Assembly (NCBI GenBank): GCA_027923505.1
Contig: BROI01000005.1
Location: forward strand, 248,001-312,000
Direction of reading: 5' to 3'
Source: Mayamaea pseudoterrestris
Lineage: Eukaryota; Bacillariophyta; Bacillariophyceae; Sellaphorales; Sellaphoraceae
Length of the DNA: 64,000 nucleotides
Position numbers and translations under genes: made by a program. The notes below the pieces were generated by a model. It made no database searches. It was not told where the DNA came from and saw only the letters and a program-made list of their open reading frames with translations. Numbering within the stretch: position 1 is the first letter of the stretch; the number at the start of each line of letters is the position of its first letter. Shown piece after piece: positions 30,201 through 37,456 of the stretch.

Positions 30201-30563
30201 AAAGTCGGCGTGGCCGGGACTGTCCACCAAGTGAATGATGCGGAGTTGGGGATTAAGTGTGAGTGTTGATTGCTGCTGCTGCTGCTGCACTGATGCATTT
30301 TCTGGAGTCATTGTCGTCACTTGATGTCTCAAGCCAATGGCTGACGCTCGAATGGTGATTCCTCGTCGCTGCTCCTCGGGGTCAGAGTCCAAGTAGCGTA
30401 GACTGCCTGCTAATCGTTCCGATATGAGTCCATTGTACTCAATGAGCTGATCGGCGAGAGTTGTTTTGCCATGATCAACATGCGCAGCAATAGTTACTAG
30501 ACGAGTCTGAGATGGAGGCAGAAAGATGCTGCTACTGCAGCTCTTGGATGTAGAAGATGACAT
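27291..30563 (-). CDS. EFL1: EFL1 (Ria1) elongation factor-like GTPase of 60S ribosome maturation
   Basis: 1090 aa from ATG 30563 (MSSSTSKSCSSSIFLPPSQT), directly before the family start TRLVTIAAHVDHGKTTL. GTPase motifs: G1 AHVDHGKTT, G2 RGITIRASAI, G3 DSPGHADF, G4 NKMDRL. The EF-2-like domains II-V follow, including GERILACLGELHLEQSLLDL and FGLAPEVFGKTSGEVTAPEM. An acidic/Asn-rich insert after G4 (about 200-240) and the total length fit EFL1, not EF-2 (about 840 aa). EFL1 works with SBDS to evict eIF6 from nascent 60S subunits in the cytoplasm. A short CAG run near 30266-30288 codes five or six glutamines in the G domain. The frame continues upstream with a basic stretch but without family match. 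Confidence 0.93.
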   Translation of the reverse strand: MSSSTSKSCSSSIFLPPSQTRLVTIAAHVDHGKTTLADQLIEYNGLISERLAGSLRYLDSDPEEQRRGITIRASAIGLRHQVTTMTPENASVQQQQQQSTLTLNPQLRIIHLVDSPGHADFSREVSTSLLACDGTLLVLDVVEGMGARTHQLLREAREHQLVPVLVVNKMDRLCCELSLTPMEAYLRVRELLETVNAAAAGMLNSALHVTETTNGDDDDETEELNQGLASAPSPTSATVSEEDARLWTFDPASGNVIFASAFHGWAFAIPSLARSLFRSKAIHIKPVLLRQYLFGDYKLREQDKIVKWKQGGGGEDGTLFAEFALQPIWDVYQNVAVAAATLASSSNRWTADTFGMDQVLQALQIGATGTECPATREQLVTLLQQTGAQSEEAVVRALLRRFRPLARTVLDVVSEYLPSPATAASSIRSRALALKLPDNGDASEELKRIQQAVAACDASANAPSVAHVCKFMAADRSNIRDPNLETSDGSNSVILGMARVLSGRLTTGSAYHLLGPKHTTDSPPPPKRTIRCYLLMGSSFVLVDEVPAGHLCAIANLDDVYFKTVTLCDSPHGMPLQGFDNRLRPLVKVNVEAKDAADTNDLERGLAKLGLADASVEVTVSAKGERILACLGELHLEQSLLDLRTIYCGREMDLRVSDPIVDFGETTDWFEHELDFRAFFDSKAPPLRQTLIPPYNEEADLEYAKNGRMRSLLPGRAAAVSIRTIPLVSSVCESIKARRVIEGSEEEFVEIGKAIGLVNPGQEASPEAVLEALAQCTCALTHGDNLLVDTPAVRHGLCVQGVVSSHGEVYDPVHAAKCNGDNNFEAENRAYLELQSKIKDAGFRNGVESQNNESTDLDKAARQVWNEELKGSLYAGFQNALRSGPICEEPVRNVLVIVEGVEFAVQKKDDGSWTTAKPISGGMIVGALGTGIRCSLLTRPARLMEGHLKLTLHASLSALGSLYPVLHKRRGKVLEESMVDGTDLILIEASIPQAEAFGLAPEVFGKTSGEVTAPEMNFSHWERLDVDPFWIPTTEEEREDFGELVSAGDSSTGLDNPALKYIRQVRRRKGLRIDQARTVLAAEKQRTLKR

Positions 30564-30972
30564 TGTTTGGAATTGTCGAGCTTGAATACTGTCCAAAAGT
30601 TCGTTGCTCAAAATGTTGTGATGGGTGATGATTGACGAGATGCGTGGCTGGACGACTCTTGGCGAGCGTAGTAGCAGCTGCTGAAGCTTGACAAGCTCAG
30701 ACCTGAGGCAAGATTGCTTCGCGATTATAAAACTAGTGCTTGATTCCCTGTAAATGCGATTATATTTTTTACACTTGCACAGAATCAATCGTGCTCTTCC
30801 AGCATGTTCATGCGGTCGATTGGTCGTCGTCGCGAAACGCGGTAATGGTCGCAACGCTACTCGATACGACAAGATATGACGTCACTCATGTCACCGCCGC
30901 GACGGCGCGCCACCATGAGGATCCGTTTTCGAAACTCCTTGCAAGTCTTTACGCGTACTCTTTGCACTCACC
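30564..30972. promoter_or_regulatory. Bidirectional promoter with TGACGTCA
   Basis: A 409-bp head-to-head spacer between EFL1 and the small mitochondrial-type gene. TGACGTCA at 30877-30884 lies about 90 bp before the ATG of the latter. The left part is open in the EFL1 frame, so a longer EFL1 N-terminus from a non-ATG codon is formally possible. Confidence 0.35.
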
Positions 30973-31559
30973 ATGATGAACAATATATCTCGTACACTCG
31001 TTTCCAAAACGTTGGCAGCAGCAGCCTCTCGGCGCTCCGTGCTGCGAGTGACTCCTCGGTATGGCTCGTCCGATTCCATCACGGTGAGCCCTTATTCGCA
31101 TTATACTTCCATCAGAATCTTGTATACACAGCAGATCAGTCTCTCACTCTTTTGATTTATATCTCTATATATAATATGTTGACACAGTACTCAGGCGGCC
31201 AAGCCTCCGAAGGCCAAGGCGGTTTCTACGGATCAGGTGGCGCTCGCGCCCAAGTCGACGGTGTCAGTGCACCCATCGACCATCGACAATTGCTCGTGGC
31301 GCTGGCGGCTGACGTTGACAAGATTACCATGGTCATGGAGGAGATTGATCAATTGGAAGAATCGCTGAGGGAGCAGGAGAAGGGTAACGTGACGAGCAAG
31401 ACTATGGAAATTAAAAATGCCATCAAAAAGAGATTAACGTCGCCGGATGTCATTGAATCGCTCAACCGATTGGAAGTGGAGGGCCAACCGACATGGGGAC
31501 TGTCGACAAAGGAGAGGGAACTGATTATTGAAGCGAGAGAAAAGATGAATGAGAGTTAG
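30973..31559 (+). CDS. Small mitochondrial-type protein of unknown function
   Basis: Two exons, 30973-31083 and 31188-31559, around a 104-nt GTGAGC...CAG intron, give 160 aa. The leader MMNNISRTLVSKTLAAAASRRSVLRVTPRYGSS is basic and acid-free, typical of mitochondrial import. The mature part begins with a Gly-rich stretch (YSGGQASEGQGGFYGSGGAR) followed by an acidic/basic helix or coiled coil (LLVALAADVDKITMVMEEIDQLEESLREQEKG) and WGLSTKERELIIEAREKMNES. The Gly-rich start followed by a long helix is loosely like the ATP synthase inhibitor IF1, but the match is weak and I do not claim it. Confidence 0.65.
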
Positions 31560-31708
31560 GAATGTGAATGAACTATTTGTCGGACGCAAGTATTGATTCC
31601 TGCAAGGGAAATGAACATGAATCTCGAAGTCTATTTTTCTATTGTGGATAATGCAGACAGAAGAGTTTTGTAGTGGATAATAATGAATAAAGCATAGCCT
31701 TTCCGTGC

Positions 31709-34087
31709 TTAATCGGCCTTGGAACTCATGGAAGAGCCATACTTTGTAGTGTGTCCTTGCCTCTTGTTATTGACAGCAACATCGATCAATGACTGAAAGC
31801 TTTTGAGCGATCGTCTCAGCTGTCGAATGGCGTCGTTTATTGCCTGATGATCCAAGCGAGCCTTTCTTGCGCCTGGGTCTGCTGTTTGATTGTTAGCCTC
31901 CTCAATGGTTCGTAACTCTTGCGTCGAAGCTGCTGTGCCAGATACATTCACTGCGACATCACCATCAGTGTCTGTGCACTTCACCTTTGCTTGCATTGGC
32001 TCCAATGACGCGGATGGCCATTTGAGTATAATGTCATGTATCGGTTCCAAGCATGACAATCGAACCATGGCGCTGATCGGCGGAGACTGACTGTAACTCG
32101 CGGCTCCTGTAATTCTTGTGAGAAAGTCTTCCGACAAGAGCTGCGACGTGGATACTAGCCGATCCATCAGCGTCATAAAGCTCACGACGGCTTTGCGCTG
32201 GAGTTCCAGTTTAGTAGAGGCTGGCAAACCTCCCACTCGTCGGCGCTTCCAATCTGTTATGGACTCTGTTGCTAATTCGCAGATAAGCTGAAAACCAGTC
32301 CAAGCGGCATCTTGACACGTCGATAGCAAGGGTGGAGGCAAAGTCATGGGGATAGCATCGTCTTTAGTTTTCTTCTTCCAAGTAATAGTCGGCGCTGATG
32401 GAGCGTCAGCAAAGTCCGCTGCCAATAAATTCCACAAGATGGCATCCACCAAGCGAGATGCTGAAGCTAACTCTATATCAGTATCCACTTGCTGACTGCT
32501 GTCGTTGCGAATCTGACAGACTCTTCCTGCGAATCCAGGAAAGCGCCAAGCATATTTACCAAGTAAATTGGGCGAGACGAGGCACAAATCAAAAATACTT
32601 TCTTGAACGACATGGCATGCTTCATCGTCTCCTGCAACAACCAATCGTTCCCACCACTGTAGCCACTGGCGAAACAAGCCAGTGTTGAGCAAGGTTTGTG
32701 CATGGGCATTTTCCAAAGCCGGAGAAACGTTGCCGCAGGATGCGACCACAACTTGCCAGAGTGATAGAAACGTCCATGGAAGAACTGCAGAGGCAGCATG
32801 GTCGGATTGACTTGATGCTGTCTGTTCAGACATGGCCGTCTCCAAGATTATTGTCAAGTCGTCGCTACCTTCCAAAATTGCTTGTCTGGCAGTCTTTATA
32901 TGTGCAAGATTTGCTTTGCGCTGTTGCTTTGATTCACCAAGTAACGAGCTGCACAAGGCTGATAGTAACGATACACCAAGTATTGTACATGGCATGAGTG
33001 TGGAGGGTAATGATACATTGGTCGTCGTCTGGATTTGCATGAGTGTCGACAAGAACTGCAAATAATCATTCAACAAGTCATTGGTATGATGCAAGGTAGC
33101 GTCTCGGAAATAGTGAATCGGATAAAGAGCCAAGCGTTGCCAGTGTTCCGGTGGAAAGACGTTTAACAGTTCCGTTGACGGTTGCTGCAGCAAAAGCATG
33201 AAGGACAGTTGCGACAAGTGGTTTGATATTTCAAGTCGCTTCCAATGAGTCATGCTCATGGATGATAGCTTTGTAAAGCTCAAATATGAAAGTAAATTGG
33301 TAATAGATTGGGCGACTTGCAACCAAGAGTCCGCTTGTCGTATTGCGGTTGTAACTGATTCGTCGTGATGCAAGTGAGCGTGTACGTGAAAGCGATCTGA
33401 CTCGAACTCAAACTCGCTTCCGTCCGATTCCTCAGCCCAAACTTCGTTCATATTGTCGTTACCGTCTAGTATGACATGACCATTTCCATTTGCTACAATT
33501 GGTATGTCGTCTGCATCTGGAAGCTCGTTAGGCTGCTCTGGCGGATCTCTTATTGCGGTATTGTCACGTTCATGCAAGTCCACTGGATTTCCTCGATAGG
33601 TTCCGACATATTTTGCAGCCTCTTTCAAGCTTCCTGCAGTCAAAACCTTTAACGGTATTCGACCAAAAATGTTCCAGGCAAGCGTCGCCAGGGCTGAATC
33701 TGCATCTTGATCTGTCAAGGGCTGGACAAACGATTCATGTTGCGCAACAGGTTCCGTCGACGCCTCATCCATGGCAGGCGGCACGATGGCACTCGGTCGC
33801 TCAATTTTATCCAAAGCTTGCAAAAGTCCATTCAATAATCGGTCAGATAATATGTATAAATCAGCATCATATTCTAGCTTTCGGTAACTCTTTTCTTCTC
33901 CCAGCAAGATTTTTCCCAACTGCAGACACGCCGTCGACGACAAGCCGATGGGACAGTCATAACAAAGCTGTCGGTACGTTTCCTCCAGCAAAACATGCGC
34001 ATCTCTACTCGGCGGTGAGTCCTCGGCTTGTCGGAGCGCTTCGGCGATTGCTTTGGCGTAATTTCGCTCAAAATTGGAGCCGGCCAT
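31709..34087 (-). CDS. Hypothetical 792-aa helical protein
   Basis: Single exon from MAGSNFERNYAKAIAEALRQAED. The sequence is mostly alpha-helical with repeated Leu-rich helices resembling a HEAT/ARM-like solenoid (for example LLSYLSFTKLSSMSMTHW, LLNDYLQFLSTLMQIQTT, ILGVSLLSALCSSLLGES). It is interrupted by an acidic/His loop (about 215-245, EESDGSEFEFESD and HVHAHLHHDES) and ends in a basic tail with SMSSKAD. I recognise no family motif or catalytic site. It is flanked by a GAACCGCTACGACA element about 75 bp upstream of the start. Composition supports a real gene; function unknown. Confidence 0.65.
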   Translation of the reverse strand: MAGSNFERNYAKAIAEALRQAEDSPPSRDAHVLLEETYRQLCYDCPIGLSSTACLQLGKILLGEEKSYRKLEYDADLYILSDRLLNGLLQALDKIERPSAIVPPAMDEASTEPVAQHESFVQPLTDQDADSALATLAWNIFGRIPLKVLTAGSLKEAAKYVGTYRGNPVDLHERDNTAIRDPPEQPNELPDADDIPIVANGNGHVILDGNDNMNEVWAEESDGSEFEFESDRFHVHAHLHHDESVTTAIRQADSWLQVAQSITNLLSYLSFTKLSSMSMTHWKRLEISNHLSQLSFMLLLQQPSTELLNVFPPEHWQRLALYPIHYFRDATLHHTNDLLNDYLQFLSTLMQIQTTTNVSLPSTLMPCTILGVSLLSALCSSLLGESKQQRKANLAHIKTARQAILEGSDDLTIILETAMSEQTASSQSDHAASAVLPWTFLSLWQVVVASCGNVSPALENAHAQTLLNTGLFRQWLQWWERLVVAGDDEACHVVQESIFDLCLVSPNLLGKYAWRFPGFAGRVCQIRNDSSQQVDTDIELASASRLVDAILWNLLAADFADAPSAPTITWKKKTKDDAIPMTLPPPLLSTCQDAAWTGFQLICELATESITDWKRRRVGGLPASTKLELQRKAVVSFMTLMDRLVSTSQLLSEDFLTRITGAASYSQSPPISAMVRLSCLEPIHDIILKWPSASLEPMQAKVKCTDTDGDVAVNVSGTAASTQELRTIEEANNQTADPGARKARLDHQAINDAIRQLRRSLKSFQSLIDVAVNNKRQGHTTKYGSSMSSKAD

Positions 34088-34357
34088 GGTCGAGGGGAAG
34101 GGATTTTGTGTGTGGTTTTACCGAGTAAGTGCAGTTTTGAATGTCGCAGCGTTTTATTTCTGAACCGCTACGACACGCAGCTATTGCTCATGATAATAAT
34201 ATAACTGCTGTGCTAATTACGTATTTGTACCGGTAAGGCTTCAAAGATGGCGTTGGAATAAAAGCTCGAACGGTAGCACAAACGATTCACTATATGAACT
34301 TATGCAATTTATAGTTCACAACTTTCATCTTCATGGCTCTTTACATAATATAAAGGA
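34088..34357. other. Intergenic region with GTACCGGTAA and GAACCGCTACGACA
   Basis: The upstream region of the 792-aa gene contains GAACCGCTACGACA at 34162-34175, identical to a string at 36262-36275, and GTACCGGTAA at 34227-34236. No gene is supported here. Confidence 0.4.
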
Positions 34358-34849
34358 TCAATTTCGAGGGGCCAAACGAAAATTCGATCCAAATTCAATA
34401 ATCAAGCCAAGTACGAAATACGAAATAGAAACTCCACAGACTGTCTTTATCAGAAATCCACCTGCCTTTATCAGAAATCCACCAACTGTTTGGACCTCTT
34501 TGCGAGCAATGTTGACCAACACGGGGCGGTCCAATCCACCAATGGCCGTGGACAATGATTCGTCTTGACGCTTACCGGAAAACAGACCGGGCTCTTTGCG
34601 ACAAGAAACTGGGATCTCGATTCAAATTCGATGCAATAGGCTTCCTCGCTTGATCGGCGATACAAGAACACTCGAGCTGCTTGATTGACAGGTGGGGCAG
34701 GCGAACACTTTGCCCAACTGCGCCACGCATTTGCTGCAAAACAAGTGTTCGCACGAACTCAAGATGACAGGATCTGCTGCTGGGACGGAGTTGCAAACGG
34801 GACAGACGAAATGGGTCAGTACTTTGGCAGACAACGATTCGTTGTACAT
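34358..34849 (-). pseudogene. Truncated RING-finger paralogue (in-frame TGA)
   Basis: From ATG 34849 (MYNESLSAKVLTHFVCPVC) the frame codes 75 aa with a complete RING: CPVC...CEHLFCSKC...CPTC, then KRGSLLHRI and TGA at 34622-34624. The frame stays open beyond the stop to 34358 and ends in a hydrophobic stretch (VCGVSISYFVLGLIIEF), matching the layout of the neighbouring paralogue at 35107-35538, which has TGG (Trp) where this one has TGA (HRLW versus HRI-stop). A 21-bp tandem repeat (34445-34486) lies in the downstream part. It may be a decaying copy or a short RING-only protein; I favour decay of the C-terminus with the RING possibly still used. Confidence 0.6.
34445..34486. repeat. 21-bp direct tandem repeat, two copies
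   Basis: CTTTATCAGAAATCCACC starts at 34445 and again at 34466. In the minus-strand frame downstream of the truncated RING gene it would code the heptad GGFLIK(A/T) twice. Confidence 0.75.
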
Positions 34850-35106
34850 TGTAGCCTTTCTATTGATATATTGATATCTGATGCGGGCTCCTGCTTGTAT
34901 CCAACAAATTTTGCTCGACCGATATAAATGCGATTGTGGGGTTTGACGCGAAACGACCGCCACGGGATTACACGCCGGCGCGAACGAAAGAGCGTTCGCT
35001 GTATACTCCAACGCACTGACGCTTTGACGTATTTTGAACTAATAGTAAGACACTGAGACAGTAGCTTAACTATACTGCTATCCTTTCATTTAACATGTAA
35101 GAGATT

Positions 35107-35538
35107 CTACTTTCGTTCCAACATAAAATGCAAGGCAACACTCGCCGCCATGGCAGCAAACATGAATCCTAGGTCTGACCCAATACTAAATTGCTGGATT
35201 CCCTTGGGACACCACGCCAAATGCGTCGATAGCTTGTCAATGCTTCCGGTCCACTTGCATCCATTATCGCATGTCACTTGCACATTGCTCCAAAGCCGAT
35301 GCCGCAAGCTTCCTCGCTTCAACGACTGAACGCACGAGTAGCCCGACTTGCAGGTGGGGCAAATCTTGCAAACATTGTCTCCGCGATGAGAACAATGGAC
35401 AATGCAGTAGTGACAAAACAAGTGCTCGCAGGGAACTAATACGACTGGCTCAACTGGTACCGACAAGCAAATGGGGCATGTCAAGTGAGTCAAGACATTT
35501 TCGGCAATCTTGTCGGGAATAGAAGGATGCTTGCTCAT
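35107..35538 (-). CDS. Tail-anchored RING-finger protein
   Basis: 143 aa from ATG 35538 (MSKHPSIPDKIAENVLTHL). A C3HC4 RING, CPICLSVP...CEHLFCHYC...CPTC (about 22-69), is followed by KRGSLRHRLWSNVQVTCDNGCKWTG, the start of a TRAF-type zinc-finger pattern (CDNGC...H...C) with HLAWCP. The last 22 residues form a hydrophobic tail anchor (GFMFAAMAASVALHFMLERK). RING plus TRAF-like finger is typical of small membrane-anchored ubiquitin ligases; the substrate is unknown. The truncated copy just downstream on the same strand shows a tandem gene duplication. Confidence 0.75.
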   Translation of the reverse strand: MSKHPSIPDKIAENVLTHLTCPICLSVPVEPVVLVPCEHLFCHYCIVHCSHRGDNVCKICPTCKSGYSCVQSLKRGSLRHRLWSNVQVTCDNGCKWTGSIDKLSTHLAWCPKGIQQFSIGSDLGFMFAAMAASVALHFMLERK

Positions 35539-35900
35539 GGTGTGCAAAGTAAAAGAAATGTGGCTCGTCGTCTTTGTTGCAGTCTACGCTTGTCTTTTGC
35601 CGCAAGCTCCGATGAGCAAAATTCCTCAAAAAGTTAGCAAAACACGACAGGCTTGCTTGGGTGTCGTGGTTCAACGCATGCACCTCTGCTGACGACCGCC
35701 TACCTCCGACGAACCGAGGCGCTACTAAGGGCCTCGTGCAACAATGCAAGAAGCATAGATCGAACATTAGAGATTCATACTATAATTCCAATAATGATTA
35801 GCTTGTACCGTCGCCCATCGCGACTATGCTCGTGCGAATTCACATTGATGAAGCAAGTCGTGACTCGGTGACTCGTCGCTTCCATCTCGTGCCTCATCTT
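35539..35900. other. 362-bp intergenic region
   Basis: Both neighbours are on the minus strand; the spacer carries the promoter of the tail-anchored RING gene and the 3' end of the bL33m gene. No other feature is recognised. Confidence 0.4.
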
Positions 35901-36098
35901 CTATTTTATTTTCCCTTCCCGAAATAGCACATGCTGTCGCACCACTGGATCAAACTTTCGCAACACAATCTTTTCGGGCGTCTTGCTCACGTTCTTGCGC
36001 GTCGTGTAAAAAAAGCCAGTTCCAGCCGTGCTGTTGAGTTTAATGGCCACCGTCTTGCCCTTGCCGCGGGCCATTTGCAAAAATGGAGTGGCGTGCAT
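35901..36098 (-). CDS. MRPL33: Mitochondrial large-subunit ribosomal protein bL33m
   Basis: 65 aa. The L33 signature is clear: [51 protein letters not shown]. It matches bacterial/mitochondrial L33 without the zinc-binding cysteines, as in many mitochondrial forms. The start at 36098 adds MHATPFLQ before MARGKGK; the internal ATG would also serve. L33 sits near the tRNA exit site of the large subunit. Divergent from the Mpv17 gene 289 bp away. Confidence 0.93.
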   Translation of the reverse strand: MHATPFLQMARGKGKTVAIKLNSTAGTGFFYTTRKNVSKTPEKIVLRKFDPVVRQHVLFREGKIK

Positions 36099-36387
36099 GA
36101 TGAATGAAAAGCAAGGAGCTGCAGCGAGAGCTTTATGGAATGTCGAGTGCAGGTGACCAGAAATATACGCTTTATGAATGTCGTCAAGGATAGTCGAGCG
36201 GCGAAAAGTTCATGGTCGTCGATCGGTCGAAAGGAAGATGAGTACCGTTACGATGCATTTAGAACCGCTACGACATGCATTCTGCACGGAAGAAGAAAGC
36301 GAAACGCCGATCCATTTTGCAAGCCAAGGTTGACCTCACTTCTTTGGCAAAGACAAGATCAAACATTTATCAAGCTCATTTATCTCC
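36099..36387. promoter_or_regulatory. Bidirectional promoter region with GAACCGCTACGACA
   Basis: Spacer between bL33m and the Mpv17-like gene. It has two related adjacent strings, ACCGTTACGATGCATTT (from 36244) and ACCGCTACGACATGCAT (from 36264); the latter includes the 14-mer GAACCGCTACGACA shared with the 34.16-kb promoter. Confidence 0.35.
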
Positions 36388-37284
36388 ATGTTTGCTTCCT
36401 ACAGTAGACTGGCTCGACGAGCTGCTGGTCCAGGAGTCGTTGCGACATCTCTATCCCTGTGGTCCGAGCGACGGCTTGCTCAGCAGGCGACTGCCGGCAA
36501 GCTCATTTCCGCCGGTGCATCGTCAATCAAAAGTCGTCTCTTTTCCAGCTCATCATCAGCAAGCAAACGCAATGGAATTGTCGCCTGGTACGAAGGACAC
36601 TTGCATAATCACCCAGTCTTTACCAAAATGGTCACTGGCGCCTGCCTTTGGTCGATTGGCGATGCGGTCGCGCAGTATGCACCGTCTCTGGCATCGCAAC
36701 AGCCACTCGCCGACTACGACTACGCACGCACTGGTCGCGCCTGCGCCTTTGGCTTTTTTCTTCACGCGCCACTGAGTCACTTGCATTTCAACTTTCTCGA
36801 ATACTTGACGGTCAAGAGTGGATTCAAGGGAATGCAGATTACAATCTTCAAAACGACAATGGAACAGTTTGTCTACTGGAGCTGGATTTCAAACTGCTTG
36901 TACCATGGCGCCATGGGTGCCATGCAGGGACAAAGTGTACAGCAAACGTGGGACTATATCAAATCTGTCATTTGGGAAACGCAAAAGGTGAGCAAGTAGT
37001 GAGACTGTACGCTCGTTCAACATGACTCGCACTAAGCATTCAACAACTTTCCATATCATCCGTCGGTTTTCTTTTTGTTCTCAATACAACAGGCAACGTG
37101 GGTGTTTTGGATTCCGGTGCAGCTTTTGAATTTCCGCTATGTTCCTGTCCGACATCAGCTCAACGTTGTGCTCTGCACAAGCATTGTGTGGACGGCACTT
37201 TTGAGCTTTTGGTTTCCGCCCATTGGCAGCGACGACAAGAAGAAGAAGAAGAAGAAGAATGTTGAAGATTATCCAGTCATGTAG
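36388..37284 (+). CDS. Mpv17/PMP22 family membrane protein
   Basis: Two exons, 36388-36987 and 37093-37284, around a 105-nt GTGAGC...CAG intron, give 263 aa. Family signatures: WYEGHLHNHPVFTKMVTGACLWSIGDAVAQ, FGFFLHAPLSHLHFNFLEYL and, across the splice, TWVFWIPVQLLNFRYVPVRHQLNVVLCTSIVWTALLSFW. Four membrane helices are expected. The Arg/Ser-rich leader (MFASYSRLARRAAGPG) suggests mitochondria. Known Mpv17 proteins form inner-membrane or peroxisomal channels. An (AAG)n run near the end codes seven or eight lysines. Without the second exon the hallmark C-terminus would be lost, which supports the intron. Confidence 0.92.
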
Positions 37285-37456
37285 TGGACTATTGATTGAA
37301 GAGGGCGCAACAACATTGCAGTCGTGCAATATTTTTAGAGCTACCAGTTGATATCATGATGGAAGGGTAGTCACTAATCATTGTAGCAACTGATATAGTA
37401 AATGTATCAAGTATATAACTATATAAAGTTCAGGAAGTCTTGTATCCTTTAAGTTA

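Noticed and set aside
30266-30288. CAG/CTG microsatellite as an unstable repeat
   Set aside because: Only about five or six triplets inside the EFL1 coding sequence, giving a short Gln run; too short to be remarkable.
30876-31559. Single-exon 227-aa protein starting upstream of 30973
   Set aside because: Reading through 31084-31187 gives intron-like sequence with a clear GTGAGC donor and a pyrimidine-rich CACAG acceptor; the spliced form yields a clean mitochondrial leader.
34622-34624. TGA as selenocysteine in the truncated RING copy
   Set aside because: The sister protein has Trp at this position, no selenoprotein family is involved and no hairpin of SECIS type was evident downstream; a nonsense change is simpler.
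37238-37258. AAG microsatellite in the Mpv17-like gene
   Set aside because: It is a lysine run at the C-terminus of a recognised protein and probably ordinary slippage.
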